A stretch of 64,000 nt of DNA from Acidisarcina polymorpha. Its GTDB lineage: Bacteria > Acidobacteriota > Terriglobia > Terriglobales > Acidobacteriaceae. The stretch spans positions 6,690,116 through 6,754,115 of the forward strand of contig NZ_CP030840.1 of NCBI RefSeq assembly GCF_003330725.1, in the 5' to 3' direction. The notes under the pieces were generated by a model. That model worked only from the letters and a program-made list of their open reading frames with translations, was not told the origin of the DNA and ran no database searches. Positions 1 to 9,348 of this stretch are shown here, piece by piece. Positions within the stretch are counted from its first letter, which is position 1, and every line of letters begins with the position of its first letter. A program made the position numbers and the translations under genes.

Positions 1-555
1 GCACTCGGCATTCCAGGCCATCTCTTCACCGAATTCGACCAACAGAAGTACGGTTTTCTAGATACGAGCTTGAGCCATTGCATAAAGAATGCGTTTCAAG
101 CGGTGTCAATCGACGAACGTCGTTCGCAATTCAAACCAACACTTTGGACCAATGCTGACGGGAGCCAAAGGGATAACGATTCACAGTTGGAACAGGTGTG
201 GTTTCCGGGAGCTCATTGCGACGTAGGAGGAAGCTATTCAGAATGTCAGCTTTCCAACATCACCCTGCGCTGGATGGTAGACAACGCGAAGTCTTGTGGG
301 CTGCAGTTTGATGAGGAAGGCCTTCAACAGTGTTTTTCGCCGATGCCCTTCAATCCCCTAGGACCGAGTCACGATGAGTGGAAGTTCATACCGTGGGGAC
401 CTTGGAAACATCGCACAGTGCCGGCGAACGCAGTGCTGGCAAATACAGTGAAAATTCGGTTTGCCAGCATGCAGCCAGAATATAAACCCGAAAACCTAAA
501 TACTCCGCCTGAAGCCTACAAGGAGACGGAGATCATTCCTGCCGGAGAGCTATAA
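1..555 (+). CDS. DUF2235 alpha/beta-hydrolase, 5' end outside window
   Basis: The reading frame is open from base 1 and ends at 555, so this is the C-terminal part of a longer protein. It shows the DUF2235 signature: SIDERR followed by FKPTLW, then QVWFPGAHCDVGGSY, where the Asp-Val-Gly-Gly block is the usual catalytic-Asp neighbourhood of this alpha/beta-hydrolase family. DUF2235 includes type VI secretion phospholipases (Tle1-like) and many uncharacterised hydrolases; nothing here decides the substrate. The nucleophile-containing N-terminus would lie to the left of the window. A TTG at 70 is an internal codon, not the likely start. Confidence 0.85.
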   Translation, partial: ALGIPGHLFTEFDQQKYGFLDTSLSHCIKNAFQAVSIDERRSQFKPTLWTNADGSQRDNDSQLEQVWFPGAHCDVGGSYSECQLSNITLRWMVDNAKSCGLQFDEEGLQQCFSPMPFNPLGPSHDEWKFIPWGPWKHRTVPANAVLANTVKIRFASMQPEYKPENLNTPPEAYKETEIIPAGEL

Positions 556-747
556 TCTTGGCCTTGCAATTCCTTAAGGGTGGCTACTTTTCGGAATGTG
601 CTCAAAGCACCGCGGGCTTCAGCCCCAGGCCCACGGCCTTGCCGACGACACAAGCCAGAATCGATCCTGAGTATTCTTGAAAGTAAGCATCCTTCATCAT
701 CACAACTGAGCTGACGAGCCGTTCCAAGAAAAGATGGAGGCACGCAC

Positions 748-1656
748 GTGCAGCAATATTCGATCTATCAGGTGGATGCGTTCACCAGGCAGGCATTCAG
801 AGGTAATCCCGCTGGCGTTGTCCCCGACGCGCGGGGTCTCTCGGCTACCGCCATGCAGTTCATGGCGCGCGAGATGAACAAATCGGAGACTGCCTTCATC
901 TTCCCAAGCAGCGATCCGAGCGGAGACGTTGAAGTGCGCTTTTTCACGCCCACTGCCGAAGTTCCTATATGCGGCCACGCGACGATCGCTGCTCATTACG
1001 TCCTGGCAGTAGAAGGAGCGCCACTTGGAACGCGTCGGCAGCAGACTGCAGCCGGAATGCTGGCTGTTGAATCTGAGAAGTTCGATGGAGTGATCAGGAT
1101 CTGGATGCACCAGCAGCTTGCCAACTTCTCCCCTCCGCTGGAAGGCCAGCAGGTGGACGCTTTGCTGAAGGCCCTTGGTCTGGCAGCAAGCGATGTAGAG
1201 AGCAATAGCCCAGTCCAAATCGTTTCAACAGGCCATTCAAAGGTCGTCATTCCTGTTCGTCGCCGAAAGAAAATTGCGGGTCTGTCCCCAGACATGAATG
1301 CTTTATGTAGCCTTAGCACTCGAATTGGTTGCAACGGCTACTACACCTGGACGATGGAAGATCCCGATCCAGGCAATCTCTCCCACGGTCGCATGTTTGC
1401 GCCCATCATTGGGATTCCGGAAGATCCCGTCACTGGGAATGCGAGCGGTTGCCTTGGGGCCTATCTCGTTCACCACGATCTTCTGTCGGGCGACGAAACC
1501 GGGGTGGCTTCATTCTACGCGGGTCAAGGCTTGGAAGTCGGCCGGCCTGGACGCGTACTAGTTGAGGCTACGCGTTCGTCTTCAGATGTGCCAATCGCTA
1601 TCAGAATTGCTGGGGAGGCTGTCATTACACTTAAAGGAATCATGGTGGCTCCGTAA
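748..1656 (+). CDS. PhzF-family isomerase-like protein
   Basis: 302 residues, usual length for PhzF-fold proteins (isomerases/epimerases related to phenazine-biosynthesis PhzF and diaminopimelate epimerase). Visible marks: N-terminal DAFTRQAFRGNPAGVV, MNKSETAF with the Glu that acts as catalytic acid/base in PhzF, ICGHATIAAHY, and C-terminal EDPVTGNASGCLGAY, which repeats the GNxxG binding loop of the second half. The GTG start at 748 is preceded by GGAGG at 736-740. No phenazine genes lie nearby, so the substrate is unknown; it stands alone between the DUF2235 gene and a flavin oxidase. Confidence 0.9.
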   Translation: MQQYSIYQVDAFTRQAFRGNPAGVVPDARGLSATAMQFMAREMNKSETAFIFPSSDPSGDVEVRFFTPTAEVPICGHATIAAHYVLAVEGAPLGTRRQQTAAGMLAVESEKFDGVIRIWMHQQLANFSPPLEGQQVDALLKALGLAASDVESNSPVQIVSTGHSKVVIPVRRRKKIAGLSPDMNALCSLSTRIGCNGYYTWTMEDPDPGNLSHGRMFAPIIGIPEDPVTGNASGCLGAYLVHHDLLSGDETGVASFYAGQGLEVGRPGRVLVEATRSSSDVPIAIRIAGEAVITLKGIMVAP

Positions 1657-2263
1657 TCCTTAGCGATTACCTTCATCGGAAAAAGCCAACGGCTTCGAAC
1701 TAATAGAGACATTGTCCAGGCACTGTCTTAAGAATCTCAGAAGCAGCGAATACGACCATTGTCCGAGGCGTGGACGGCAGGGGGCGAGTCGCTCTTCGAG
1801 CGCCCCAGAGATTCTGTGATGCCACCGTCTTTGTGATGGGCAGGATACACGTCAACAAGTGACTAGGCTTGTTGTCAGCACTTAATGACATGCAGTAAAC
1901 CATGGCTAGTTGCAGTCCGCCCCTAGCCGCAAAAATTGCATACCCTGGGCCGAGGAAAAGGCCAGGCGAGACCACCCCCGCCGGGACACACCTTTGGTTG
2001 ATGCTGCAATTTTCCAAAGTTCCATCAGCTGGTCACGTCGCGAATGAGACTCCATAACTAATAGCCAGGCAGGTGTGGCCGGATCAAGAGGGTGTTTGGC
2101 CGAAACTGCCATCGCCATTTAGAACTTGGCGGTCATCTCAACAGATATCTCCGAGTCGCGAGATAACGTTAGTCGCGATCAGCAGCGTGCGCCGCCGAAT
2201 GACGCGACGCCAAGAAGGCATAAACAAAACGCTGTAGCTTATTCAGGAGGAGATCAAACGGCC
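1657..2263. other. Intergenic stretch, no supported gene
   Basis: About 600 bases between the PhzF gene and the flavin oxidase. Short open frames exist on the minus strand (for example 1906-2118) but none has a ribosome-binding site with a recognisable protein. The only clear signal is the AGGAGG at 2245-2250 serving the next gene. Confidence 0.5.
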
Positions 2264-3646
2264 ATGTCGACTGGATCAAAGTTGCAAATTGAGATAGACA
2301 AAGGCGCGCAGCTCGCAACAGATCTTCGCGCTCACCTCGAGGGAGCAGATGTGTTTGGCGGGAGCGACGACCCAGGCGTGGACTTTGGACCGTGGAACAT
2401 CGCCGAGGCACAGCGCCCGCTTGCACGCATAGAGTGCCGCACTGCGGGGCAGGTCTCAACCGCATTGAAGATCGCTGCAGATCACGACGTTCCGGTCAGC
2501 GTCTGCGGCGGCCGCGAAGATGCGTTCGCGCGCAACAGTCGGGCAGGTTTCCTTGTCGTCGACCTGCGCCACATGGACAATGTTAACTATGACGCAGTAA
2601 CGCGGGTCGCGCGCATCGGTGGTGGCGTGACCACCAGCCGTCTGCTCAGCCGGCTCTCGTCGGATATCGTGACACCTACCACGTGCAACGCAAACGTAGG
2701 TTTGATTGGCGCGGCGACGGGGGGGGGCTACGGTTTACTAGCCGGTAGCTATGGTCTCGTGTGCGATGCGCTGCTCGGAGTTGAGATGGTCTTAGCCAAC
2801 GGTCAGCAGGTGAGCGTAGATGCGACGCACGAACCGGACCTTTTTTGGGCGCTTCGTGGCGGAGGCAACGGCTTTGGTGTCGTGACTTCCGCAAGGCTTG
2901 CGACCTACTCTTGTCCGCACGTACTAAGCACGCAAATCAACTTTCCGCTGTCGTCGGGAAGGCGTCCGCTGATGATCATTCAGGATTTGCTCGATGAAGA
3001 GCCGGATCGCTTGGGCCTTACACCGGTCTTTGCAAAAGTCGACGATGGACCGGCCATCCTGTCGCTCCAGTTCGCTTGGAACGGTCTAGAAGAAGAAGGA
3101 CGGGCTGTTCTCAAGGTGTTGAGCGACCTACCAGGCGCCCAGGTGGCGAATGTGGGGCTCGTGCCGTTTCGCGAAACACTGGATAGGGGTGAACTTTGGC
3201 CTTGGGGAAAGGTTTGGGGCGCCCGCACCCGATCCCTCAGCCGCCTTGATGGTGCAGTGGTGGACACATGTCTTGAGGGAGCCGAAACCATGCCCTCCCT
3301 TGGGGCCCGGTTATTTCTCCACGACTTTCATGGCTACGCTTCCCGAGTTCCGCTATCGGAGACGGCCTTTGCGCTCCGTGAAGATCACTATGTCGCCGCC
3401 GCTTGTGGCATGTCAGAGCCTAGTGACAGGGATGGCGAGGAGATCATGCGCAAGTGGTTGGACAACGTGGCCGGCAGTCTCGAAAAATCGGCCATGCCGG
3501 GTGGGTACGTCAATTTCCTTGCTCCTTCAGACACGGAACGGGTCGAACGCTTCTACGGCCAAGCTGCGGAGAGACTTCGGGCGATCAAGCTGCAAGTTGA
3601 TCCCCACGATCGGTTCCGCAGCGCTACGGCTCGACTGCGGCCGTGA
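2264..3646 (+). CDS. FAD-binding oxidase (PCMH/BBE type)
   Basis: 460 residues from the ATG at 2264, chosen because AGGAGG lies at 2245-2250; the frame is open upstream to a TTG at 2126 but that extension looks unlike the family. The N-terminal FAD_binding_4 (PCMH) domain is visible as GGGVTTSRLLSRL, the GAATGGGYGLLAGSYG loop and DLFWALRGGGNGFGVVTSARL; the C-terminus (FYGQAAERLRAIKLQVDP) is the BBE segment. Relatives oxidise sugars, alkaloids or aromatic alcohols. Odd: the loop that carries the 8-alpha-FAD-linking His in many members reads CGGREDAF (residues 81-88), with no His, and the covalent Cys motif also reads differently, so FAD is probably bound non-covalently. Substrate unknown. Confidence 0.88.
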   Translation: MSTGSKLQIEIDKGAQLATDLRAHLEGADVFGGSDDPGVDFGPWNIAEAQRPLARIECRTAGQVSTALKIAADHDVPVSVCGGREDAFARNSRAGFLVVDLRHMDNVNYDAVTRVARIGGGVTTSRLLSRLSSDIVTPTTCNANVGLIGAATGGGYGLLAGSYGLVCDALLGVEMVLANGQQVSVDATHEPDLFWALRGGGNGFGVVTSARLATYSCPHVLSTQINFPLSSGRRPLMIIQDLLDEEPDRLGLTPVFAKVDDGPAILSLQFAWNGLEEEGRAVLKVLSDLPGAQVANVGLVPFRETLDRGELWPWGKVWGARTRSLSRLDGAVVDTCLEGAETMPSLGARLFLHDFHGYASRVPLSETAFALREDHYVAAACGMSEPSDRDGEEIMRKWLDNVAGSLEKSAMPGGYVNFLAPSDTERVERFYGQAAERLRAIKLQVDPHDRFRSATARLRP

Positions 3647-3880
3647 GTCATTAGAGCGGGTATCAATTGCCTTGAGGGATGCGGGATAACCAACTGCGCT
3701 GCAGCGATCTGGATAGCTTGTAGTTGGGCTCGCGCGCGGAGAGCTAGTTCCAGCGGCAGATCTTCCGCTTGTTTTGTCACGTCGGAGGGTCCGGGCTTGC
3801 CCCAACCGGACGCTGCATAGGCTCAGTATTCTGTCAGGGAGAATCTCTGAGACTATCCCCGGTGCGACCGCTAATTCGGT

Positions 3881-4621
3881 TTATCGTTCCGGGGCGATCG
3901 TTGCACTTGGAGTGAGCTGGCGCTCCCAATCTACTTCACTGCTCTCATCTCGGTCGGCAAAACCAGTGACTCGTCCGTCTTGAGAACGCCAAAAGATCTT
4001 GCGTGATCGTGCGTCGCCGGGCGCAAAGAACAAATCGCGAGATTCAGCTTTCCATTCCTGCGTAGGCTGTCCGGTACGGTAAACAAGAATGCGATTATCT
4101 TCACGACGGATCGTGCAAGTCTCTCCGGATGCTCTATACGTCCCTGTTATGTCATCCAGTTGTTCGCGACTGAGTGTGATGGCCGGAGGATCTACTCGAA
4201 GGCGCGTGATATCCACTCGGCGCAGCTTCCAAACTCGCCCCGTCAGCTGCCATGTTTCCGAAAACAGCAGGTGACTATTGCGTCTATCACGAAGTGGACG
4301 TGTCGGCACGTCATCTAAGTGCAATACCATCGCGGTTGTGCCAATGCGCTGCACCTCAAATGTGCGGATGATCAGAGGAGTATAACCATCTTCCTTGAGT
4401 TGTTCTAGAAAGAGTTTTCGGGTTAGAACTTGACCATCCTCGATATAGAGGAAGTCCTCAGTGGTGACCGCCGCCCAGGTCATCTGATCTCCTCGATGTA
4501 CCGCGTTCAGCAAAACCTCATCTTTCGCGCGAAGCTCTGCTCTCAGTTTAGCGTCATCCGGTTGCGAAAGCAGTACCGCAGCTGTCGCGAGCAACGGTGC
4601 AAGGCACCAAGAAATTGACAT
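3881..4621 (-). CDS. Secreted DUF4440/NTF2-like protein
   Basis: 246 residues starting with a signal-peptide-like segment (SWCLAPLLATAAVLLS). Residues about 25-135 resemble DUF4440/SnoaL-like folds: KDEVLLNAVHRGD, then AVTTEDFLYIEDG, then a segment ending in TWQLTGRVWKLRRVDITRL. The C-terminal ~100 residues (LDDITGTYRASGETCTIRRED) resemble the small beta-rich tail often appended in secreted acidobacterial proteins. The ribosome site AGGAAGAG lies just before the ATG. No enzyme activity can be assigned. Confidence 0.75.
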   Translation of the reverse strand: MSISWCLAPLLATAAVLLSQPDDAKLRAELRAKDEVLLNAVHRGDQMTWAAVTTEDFLYIEDGQVLTRKLFLEQLKEDGYTPLIIRTFEVQRIGTTAMVLHLDDVPTRPLRDRRNSHLLFSETWQLTGRVWKLRRVDITRLRVDPPAITLSREQLDDITGTYRASGETCTIRREDNRILVYRTGQPTQEWKAESRDLFFAPGDARSRKIFWRSQDGRVTGFADRDESSEVDWERQLTPSATIAPER

Positions 4622-5290
4622 GACTCTTCCTTATTTTGCCGAAGGCGGAGGGCAAAGCTTTCGGCAAGTTTCCCAATGTTGACGGATCTCGTCTTGAACC
4701 GGAGCAACAACCCTAATGATATGCGCGGCGAATCTTCGAGTGTGAGCAGCATCCAAAGAATCTCAAACCCCTTCAAGCTCATCTGCCAAGAACGCTCAGA
4801 TGGTCTCGCTGAACACTGGTCTCTCGGACCGACTTGCACGGGGCTTTTCCTCCAACATACCTAATTACCCCGCTATTCGGGCATCAGCCGGCTGTCGAAG
4901 GGCACCTTCCGGTCAGGTAGTCCCGATGCAGGCGGCCTGAGGGCATCGCCGCAACTGTTGCCTCGTTCGAGGCCACGTCTTTCAGATAGCTGCCAAGCAG
5001 GTTTTTATTCTATCTATTCAAACCGAACGGCTGAGGTCGCGGCGTACCACCACTCGGGCCTCAAGTAAACGCAAGTTGTCGGTCAGAGCCGTTTTGGATG
5101 CAGACGGTATCTTGCGCTTGAGTGCACTCAAACGCACGGGATGTAATCGTATGGCGCAGAGAATTGGTCGTCGCTATCGGGTCAGTCAGGCATTCAGGCT
5201 ATTTCGCAGGGCGGGTACTGTTCGCACCGAATGAACTTGTAGTGAGCGGCGAAACTCTAGAGACCTCCCTGCCCGTACTCAGCGTTTATG
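4622..5290. other. Degraded stretch with regulator remnant
   Basis: No intact gene. Short frames on both strands lack ribosome sites and family resemblance. The only interpretable part is the regulator fragment listed at 4920-5006, which pairs with the conserved promoter block that follows. Confidence 0.5.
4920..5006 (-). pseudogene. Remnant of an MmyB-type XRE regulator
   Basis: The reverse strand reads NLLGSYLKD at the position where the intact MmyB-type regulator at 44338-45207 has NLLGTYLKE. The DNA 4979-5003 matches 45135-45159 with one mismatch in 25. Beyond this the frame diverges and hits a stop, so only a scrap of the helix-turn-helix N-terminus survives. It sits divergent to the oxidoreductase, as the intact regulator sits divergent to the monooxygenase. 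Confidence 0.45.
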
Positions 5291-5340
5291 TCCATCCTCT
5301 TAGTCGGCCTACCGGTATAACGTCACTACTTTTCAACGCC
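5291..5340. promoter_or_regulatory. Conserved divergent promoter block, copy 1
   Basis: This block is nearly identical to 45203-45252 (shared core TTAGTCGGCCTACCGGTAT, then CGTCACTACTTTTCAA). In copy 2 the centre is a perfect palindrome, CGGTATACCG; here it reads CGGTATAACG. Location between a regulator (remnant) and an oxidoreductase suggests an operator/promoter for the MmyB-type regulator. Function is inferred. Confidence 0.55.
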
Positions 5341-5389
5341 CAATTGCAGGCAGAAGATGTTTGCAGCCCTAAAAGGAGAGTTGCACAAC

Positions 5390-6334
5390 ATGTCCATGAA
5401 TCCAACTATGAAGGCGGTAGTCATCTACGAGTATGGCAGCAACGATGTCGTCCAGTACCTCGATGTTGAGCGTCCTGAGCCGGGCTCTGGAGAAGTGTTG
5501 GTCAAAATCCACGCGGCGGGTGTGAATCCTGTGGACTGGAAGATCCGCGATGGAGCAGGCGAGCGAATGGGCATGGCTCTGCCCATCTACCTCGGCGGTG
5601 AGATCGCCGGGACCGTGGAAAAGGTCGGTGAGGGCGTTAAGAATTTTCGGGCAGGCGATGCAGTCTTCGGCACGATCAAGTGCGGTGGCTTTGCCGAGTA
5701 CGCGGTCACCAACTCAGCAAACCTTGCGCTCAAGCCTGTCAGCCTGGACTTCGTGAACGCGGCGGCCGTGCCGCTGGGCGCGCTAACGGCATGGCAGGCT
5801 ATGTTCGAAGTAGCCCAACTCTGCAGCGGACAGAAGATTCTGATCACCAACGCTTCGGGGGGTGTCGGCTCGCTTGCTGTTCAACTCGCCAAGGACCGAG
5901 GTGCGCAGGTTACTGGCATGGCATCCGGGCGAAATGAGGAGTTCGTGCCGAGCTTGGGCGTGGACGAGTTCATCGACTACGAAAAGCAAGCCTTTGAAGA
6001 GGTTGTTAACAACATGGACGTGGTGTTCGACACCGTAGGTGGCGACACCTTCCAGAAGGCATTCCGCACGTTGAGGAAGGGGGGCTTCCTAGCGACGGTG
6101 GTTGCGTTTCCCAAGGACGAGGCGCAGAAGTACGGTGTGAGCGTCGCGCGGGTCCAATGCAAGCCCAACGCTGAACAACTGGGCCTCATCCGTGAACTGG
6201 TAGACACGGGCAAGCTCAAGGCGCATATTGCCACCGTGCTACCGCTCCGGGAAGTCAAGCAAGCCCTTGAGCTTTCTGCTGCTGGACGCACGCGCGGAAA
6301 AATCGTCCTGGAGATCGTAGCCGGCTCACTATAA
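5390..6334 (+). CDS. NADP-dependent MDR-family oxidoreductase
   Basis: 314 residues from the ATG at 5390, chosen over an in-frame ATG at 5357 because AGGAGAG lies at 5374-5380. It is a medium-chain dehydrogenase/reductase of the quinone-oxidoreductase branch: N-terminal GroES-like domain ([35 protein letters not shown]), Rossmann domain with nucleotide motif [16 protein letters not shown], and C-terminal [12 protein letters not shown]. No structural-zinc cysteine cluster is seen, as expected of this branch. Its likely role is NADPH-dependent reduction of quinones or activated alkenes. The upstream block is shared with the 45.2-kb locus, where this gene survives only as a 20-codon stub. Confidence 0.92.
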   Translation: MSMNPTMKAVVIYEYGSNDVVQYLDVERPEPGSGEVLVKIHAAGVNPVDWKIRDGAGERMGMALPIYLGGEIAGTVEKVGEGVKNFRAGDAVFGTIKCGGFAEYAVTNSANLALKPVSLDFVNAAAVPLGALTAWQAMFEVAQLCSGQKILITNASGGVGSLAVQLAKDRGAQVTGMASGRNEEFVPSLGVDEFIDYEKQAFEEVVNNMDVVFDTVGGDTFQKAFRTLRKGGFLATVVAFPKDEAQKYGVSVARVQCKPNAEQLGLIRELVDTGKLKAHIATVLPLREVKQALELSAAGRTRGKIVLEIVAGSL

Positions 6335-6439
6335 AGGCATACCCTGAAGTGATGAACGCAGGCATGGAGACGGTGAGATTTCTCAAGAGTAATGGTGGCA
6401 CTTAGTTATTTCTTAGGACGGCTCTGACTAAGTGCTTTT

Positions 6440-6941
6440 TGCTACAGCGCATTCCGCAAACAAATATCCGACCGCCTATTGGGCTGCCAGTTTGGGGGCA
6501 ATTTAGACTACGCACTCATCAAGGGCAAGGCGCTGCGCACGCGAATGGTTGCTGGGAAGATGCCTCCAAGTTTCTGGGTCATGCTGGACGAATCTCTGGC
6601 CGAAGGCACGCATGAGTTTGCGGAATCAGTCAATGATGGGCCTTGGGGCGCGGCGTGGTCAGCGAATGCATTCCTGAGATGGAGCGAAAGTACAGGATGG
6701 ACGCGAAGCCGAGCGGACGCCTTCTAACAGGACACTCCTCGGGGGGATGGCCGACCTTGCAGCTGGAAATCAATCACCTGACATCTTTGGAGGAACTTGG
6801 TCTACAGCGCCGGACCCAGTCGACCTCCACGATTCTGTCGGTGTAGATCTTTACTTGCCCGGCGCGAATCTGTACCGCCGTCCGGATCAAACAGCATATC
6901 CATGGATGAGGGAAAATGGCAAAGTAGTCGCGACCTCCTAA
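6440..6941 (+). pseudogene. Broken esterase-like alpha/beta-hydrolase
   Basis: Pieces of one protein are spread over three frames: DYALIKGKALRTRM to GPWGAAWS (frame of 6479), then AKPSGRLLTGHSSGGW (frame of 6643), then FGGTWSTAPDPVD to YPWMRENGKVVAT (frame of 6747). GHSSGG is the nucleophile elbow of a putative-esterase-type hydrolase. At least two frameshifts and no start make it non-functional. Confidence 0.75.
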
Positions 6942-6944
6942 GCC

Positions 6945-7245
6945 GTGATCTGAAGAAGGTCGAGGGCCAAGAGTTCACGCTTCGCATCCAGAAGAACAGC
7001 CAGGACTCCGTGAAGGTCACCGACGAGGAGGCCATCCCGACAGCGTATCGAAGGATCGAGGCGAGGATCGACGGCGTCCTTGGGGAAACCGTCCTTTCGC
7101 TGCTGCCGGAAGACCTGAGGCAAAACCCTTGAGAGGTGTGTTCACGAAGCCAAACCTGACTCGGATGCAATCAAGGCTGCTGCTTCAAGACAGGAAGAAG
7201 TGCCGGGAGCCCACGTCCAACGCGGGTCCCATCTCAGGGCCGCCT
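6945..7245 (+). pseudogene. Fragment of a Gp157-like phage protein
   Basis: The frame ending at 7132 reads KVEGQEFTLRIQKNSQDSV and AIPTAYRRIEARIDG, resembling the C-terminal half of the siphovirus Gp157 family. After a frameshift near 7130 the family's tail continues as KPDSDAIKAAASRQEEVPGA. The N-terminal helical half is absent; it abuts the esterase pseudogene. Family call is by recognition only. Confidence 0.55.
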
Positions 7246-7262
7246 AATAAATCCCCTGATTG

Positions 7263-7600
7263 CTACAAGCTAGGCGCTATACCTTCGTTGGAAGTTTCCG
7301 CTGCTCTCTTGCTTCTCTTGACAGGCTGAGCTCCATTAGCAATGGCAGACTTTTTTGCTACTGCCCAGCGCTTCACCTGTGCGTGCCTGACTCGTTCTCG
7401 CGCTTCGGCACTCATCCTTTCTTCGGTTTCGCGGGTGTCGGCGCCGCGACGGACACCGTCTTCGCCGGCCTGCCTGGCTTGCGGCGAACGGGTACGTCGA
7501 GCGTCAATAGTACAGTTCTTGCTTGCTGCAGACGTGCGATCTCAGCATCAATCTGAGTAAGAATCGATTCGAGCACGATTACTCCTTCGTATTTTGACAA
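7263..7600 (-). pseudogene. Frameshifted coiled-coil/Lys-rich small protein
   Basis: The first frame (7600 to 7412) gives a short helical N-terminus (ILTQIDAEIARLQQARTVLL) and a basic hinge (RRKPGRPAK), then stops. A one-base shift near 7410 restores MSAEARERVRHAQVKRWAVA and a basic tail, stopping at 7263. The layout matches the intact 101-residue protein at 30619-30924 (coiled coil, Ala/Lys linker, RKKMSDAAKKRAAARK). It could be a DNA-associated protein; function unknown. A sequencing error cannot be excluded. Confidence 0.6.
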
Positions 7601-8000
7601 TCAAAGATCAGCGGACTTCTGCGCTGGCGTCGGCTACCGATGGATGGAGCCTTGGTGAAGGTCTATTGAAATGATCTCAATCAGACCCTTAACCAGCAGT
7701 GATGACTGGACCTCTTCCAAGAGTACCCGAGGTATAGGCTCCGCTCATAATGTCGGACTGAAGCTTTCACAGGCCGTCTGGGTCTGACAAGCTCAAACCA
7801 GCGCTACTACCCCAACATAAAGGGTGAGAGCCCAGAACAACACAATTCGCTCTTTTGTTCGATGCGGTTCGTTATGCGCACAATTTGCATCTTCGCTATT
7901 TTGCACCGTCGGGCTTCCGCCTATAATGGCGCTCATAGAGTCGCAACAGCGAGCAGAGTAGCTCATCCGCCTTGGATGCCTCCATCTTCATGCAGGTGCT
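7601..8000. other. Intergenic, upstream of response regulator 1
   Basis: 400 bases with no supported gene. It should contain the promoter of the response regulator at 8001, but no CTATAG palindrome like those near the XRE genes is present. Confidence 0.4.
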
Positions 8001-8735
8001 ATGAAAACGATACTTCTAGTGGATGCTGATCTTGTCTCTTCGACGGGATTGCAGCGCACTCTTCGTGGCTTCGGCTTCTCGGTTCAAATCGCTGAGAACG
8101 CGGAAGCTGCCCATACCGCCGTGAGCACGACAAGATTCGATCTGATCTTGGTCGACTTTGACCTAAGCATACCGAAACAGCCCCGGGCGCAAGTAACCTC
8201 CGGCACAGGATTGGTTCGCGAATTGCGAGCGGCGAAGGTGAACACTCCGATCTTGATGTATACGGCGCTTGAGGCCGAGTGGTACGAAACGGCGTCTCTC
8301 GATGCCGGTGCAGATGACTTCATCCTGAAGCGCGCCCCGAAATCGACGCTTCTCTCCCGCATTCATGCGCACCTTCGACGTTATGACCGTGACGTGAGAA
8401 AGGCCCCAAGCAGCACGCGCCGGCTTGGCATAGGCCGGTTTGTACTCGATCGGACCGCCCGGGTTCTGGCTGTTGATGAAAAGCCGATCCCATTGACGGC
8501 GAGAGAAACCGAGCTACTGGAGTTATTGGCGGCGAACCCGGAACGGGTGGTTCCTACCCAGGAGATACTGGATAAGCTGTGGCAGGAAGGGGACAAGAAG
8601 TCATCGGCTGCGCTGAACAGCGCACTGAAGCGTTTTCGCCAGAAACTTGATGAAAACCAGATACAGGATCTGGTTGAGAACGTGAAAGGTCGCGGCTTCA
8701 AATTGGCTCCCTCAAGCCTAAGTCAGAGCTCCTGA
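8001..8735 (+). CDS. Orphan OmpR-type response regulator 1
   Basis: 244 residues. The N-terminal receiver has an acidic pocket (VDAD, residues 7-10), phospho-acceptor Asp52 in LILVDFDL, a Thr in LMYTA and Lys in ADDFILK. The C-terminal winged helix is of the Trans_reg_C type (LTARETELLELLAANPERVV, then ALNSALKRFRQKLDE and VKGRGFKL). An insert of about ten residues between the Asp and GTGLVRELR is unusual. There is no sensor kinase nearby. It is a paralog of 9761-10531 and converges with an XRE regulator gene. Confidence 0.92.
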   Translation: MKTILLVDADLVSSTGLQRTLRGFGFSVQIAENAEAAHTAVSTTRFDLILVDFDLSIPKQPRAQVTSGTGLVRELRAAKVNTPILMYTALEAEWYETASLDAGADDFILKRAPKSTLLSRIHAHLRRYDRDVRKAPSSTRRLGIGRFVLDRTARVLAVDEKPIPLTARETELLELLAANPERVVPTQEILDKLWQEGDKKSSAALNSALKRFRQKLDENQIQDLVENVKGRGFKLAPSSLSQSS

Positions 8736-8754
8736 TCAATGCACCGTCAAATGG

Positions 8755-9048
8755 CTATCGTTTTGGACGTTGAGTGCGCTTCCTTGTTTTCGTGTCGCTC
8801 TCCCATAAGCGCTCAGCTTCGACAACCAACACGCTGAGCCTCACATTCAACAGTGTGGCCAAATCGTGCATGGTTCGCATTGTCGCGCTCTTTGTCCCTC
8901 GCTCGATATCGCCGATATAGCGCAAGCTGTAGCCAGTTGCGACAGCCAAATCCATCTGCGACAAACGTTGCTTCTTCCTCAACACCTGCAGAATCTGGCC
9001 AAATGCCTGCTCTAATGACGCACTAGGACGTTCTTCTCTTTTGGCCAC
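8755..9048 (-). CDS. Small XRE-family regulator 1
   Basis: A compact helix-turn-helix protein: AFGQILQVLRKKQRLSQMDL, then the recognition helix region GYSLRYIGDIERGTKSATM, then NVRLSVLV and a basic tail. The frame opens up to a GTG at 9111, but the 18-base palindrome 9081-9098 would then lie inside the gene, so the GTG at 9048 is preferred; ribosome sites are weak for both. Likely autoregulated through the palindromes just upstream. Paired with response regulator 1 as regulator 2 is paired with response regulator 2. Confidence 0.82.
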   Translation of the reverse strand: MAKREERPSASLEQAFGQILQVLRKKQRLSQMDLAVATGYSLRYIGDIERGTKSATMRTMHDLATLLNVRLSVLVVEAERLWESDTKTRKRTQRPKR

Positions 9049-9080
9049 ATAGCAATGCTTTCTAAGTGGCGCCGCCAGCG

Positions 9081-9098
9081 AAGGCACTATAGTGCCTT
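9081..9098. promoter_or_regulatory. Perfect 18-base palindrome, XRE1 operator candidate
   Basis: AAGGCACTATAGTGCCTT is its own reverse complement. A second site follows 24 bases centre to centre. Position upstream of the small XRE gene suggests autoregulation (inferred). Confidence 0.65.
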
Positions 9099-9107
9099 TT
9101 GTTTGTG

Positions 9108-9119
9108 GCACTATAGTGC
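9108..9119. promoter_or_regulatory. Second palindrome, XRE1 operator candidate
   Basis: GCACTATAGTGC, the core of the 9081-9098 palindrome, repeated in tandem. Confidence 0.62.
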
Positions 9120-9348
9120 TTATGGCCTGACTCCAGCGAGCACCTAACCAGTCTCGCGCGCCAGGCTCAGGGGCGCGAAGAGATCAATAAACCTCGTAAC
9201 CAAAATATATTTGCTGGGCCGTTCGACGAAAAGGGCGCGAATGACAGAGCTGAGGATCTCTCGGGTGAGTACCGAAAGCAGATCGCCCCTCATGGGCTCA
9301 TATCAATCGTTGCATTCAGGGAAGCCGGGCTGGTCAAATCTCGGCGAA
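9120..9348. other. Intergenic, XRE1 upstream region
   Basis: No gene seen; it holds the upstream promoter of XRE1 and the 3' flank of XRE2. Confidence 0.4.

Noticed and set aside
700-1334. Minus-strand frames opposite PhzF
   Set aside because: Shadows of the PhzF gene without family features.
9081-9119. Controller-protein box of a restriction-modification system
   Set aside because: The palindromes recall such boxes, but there is no methylase or nuclease gene nearby; response regulators are the partners.
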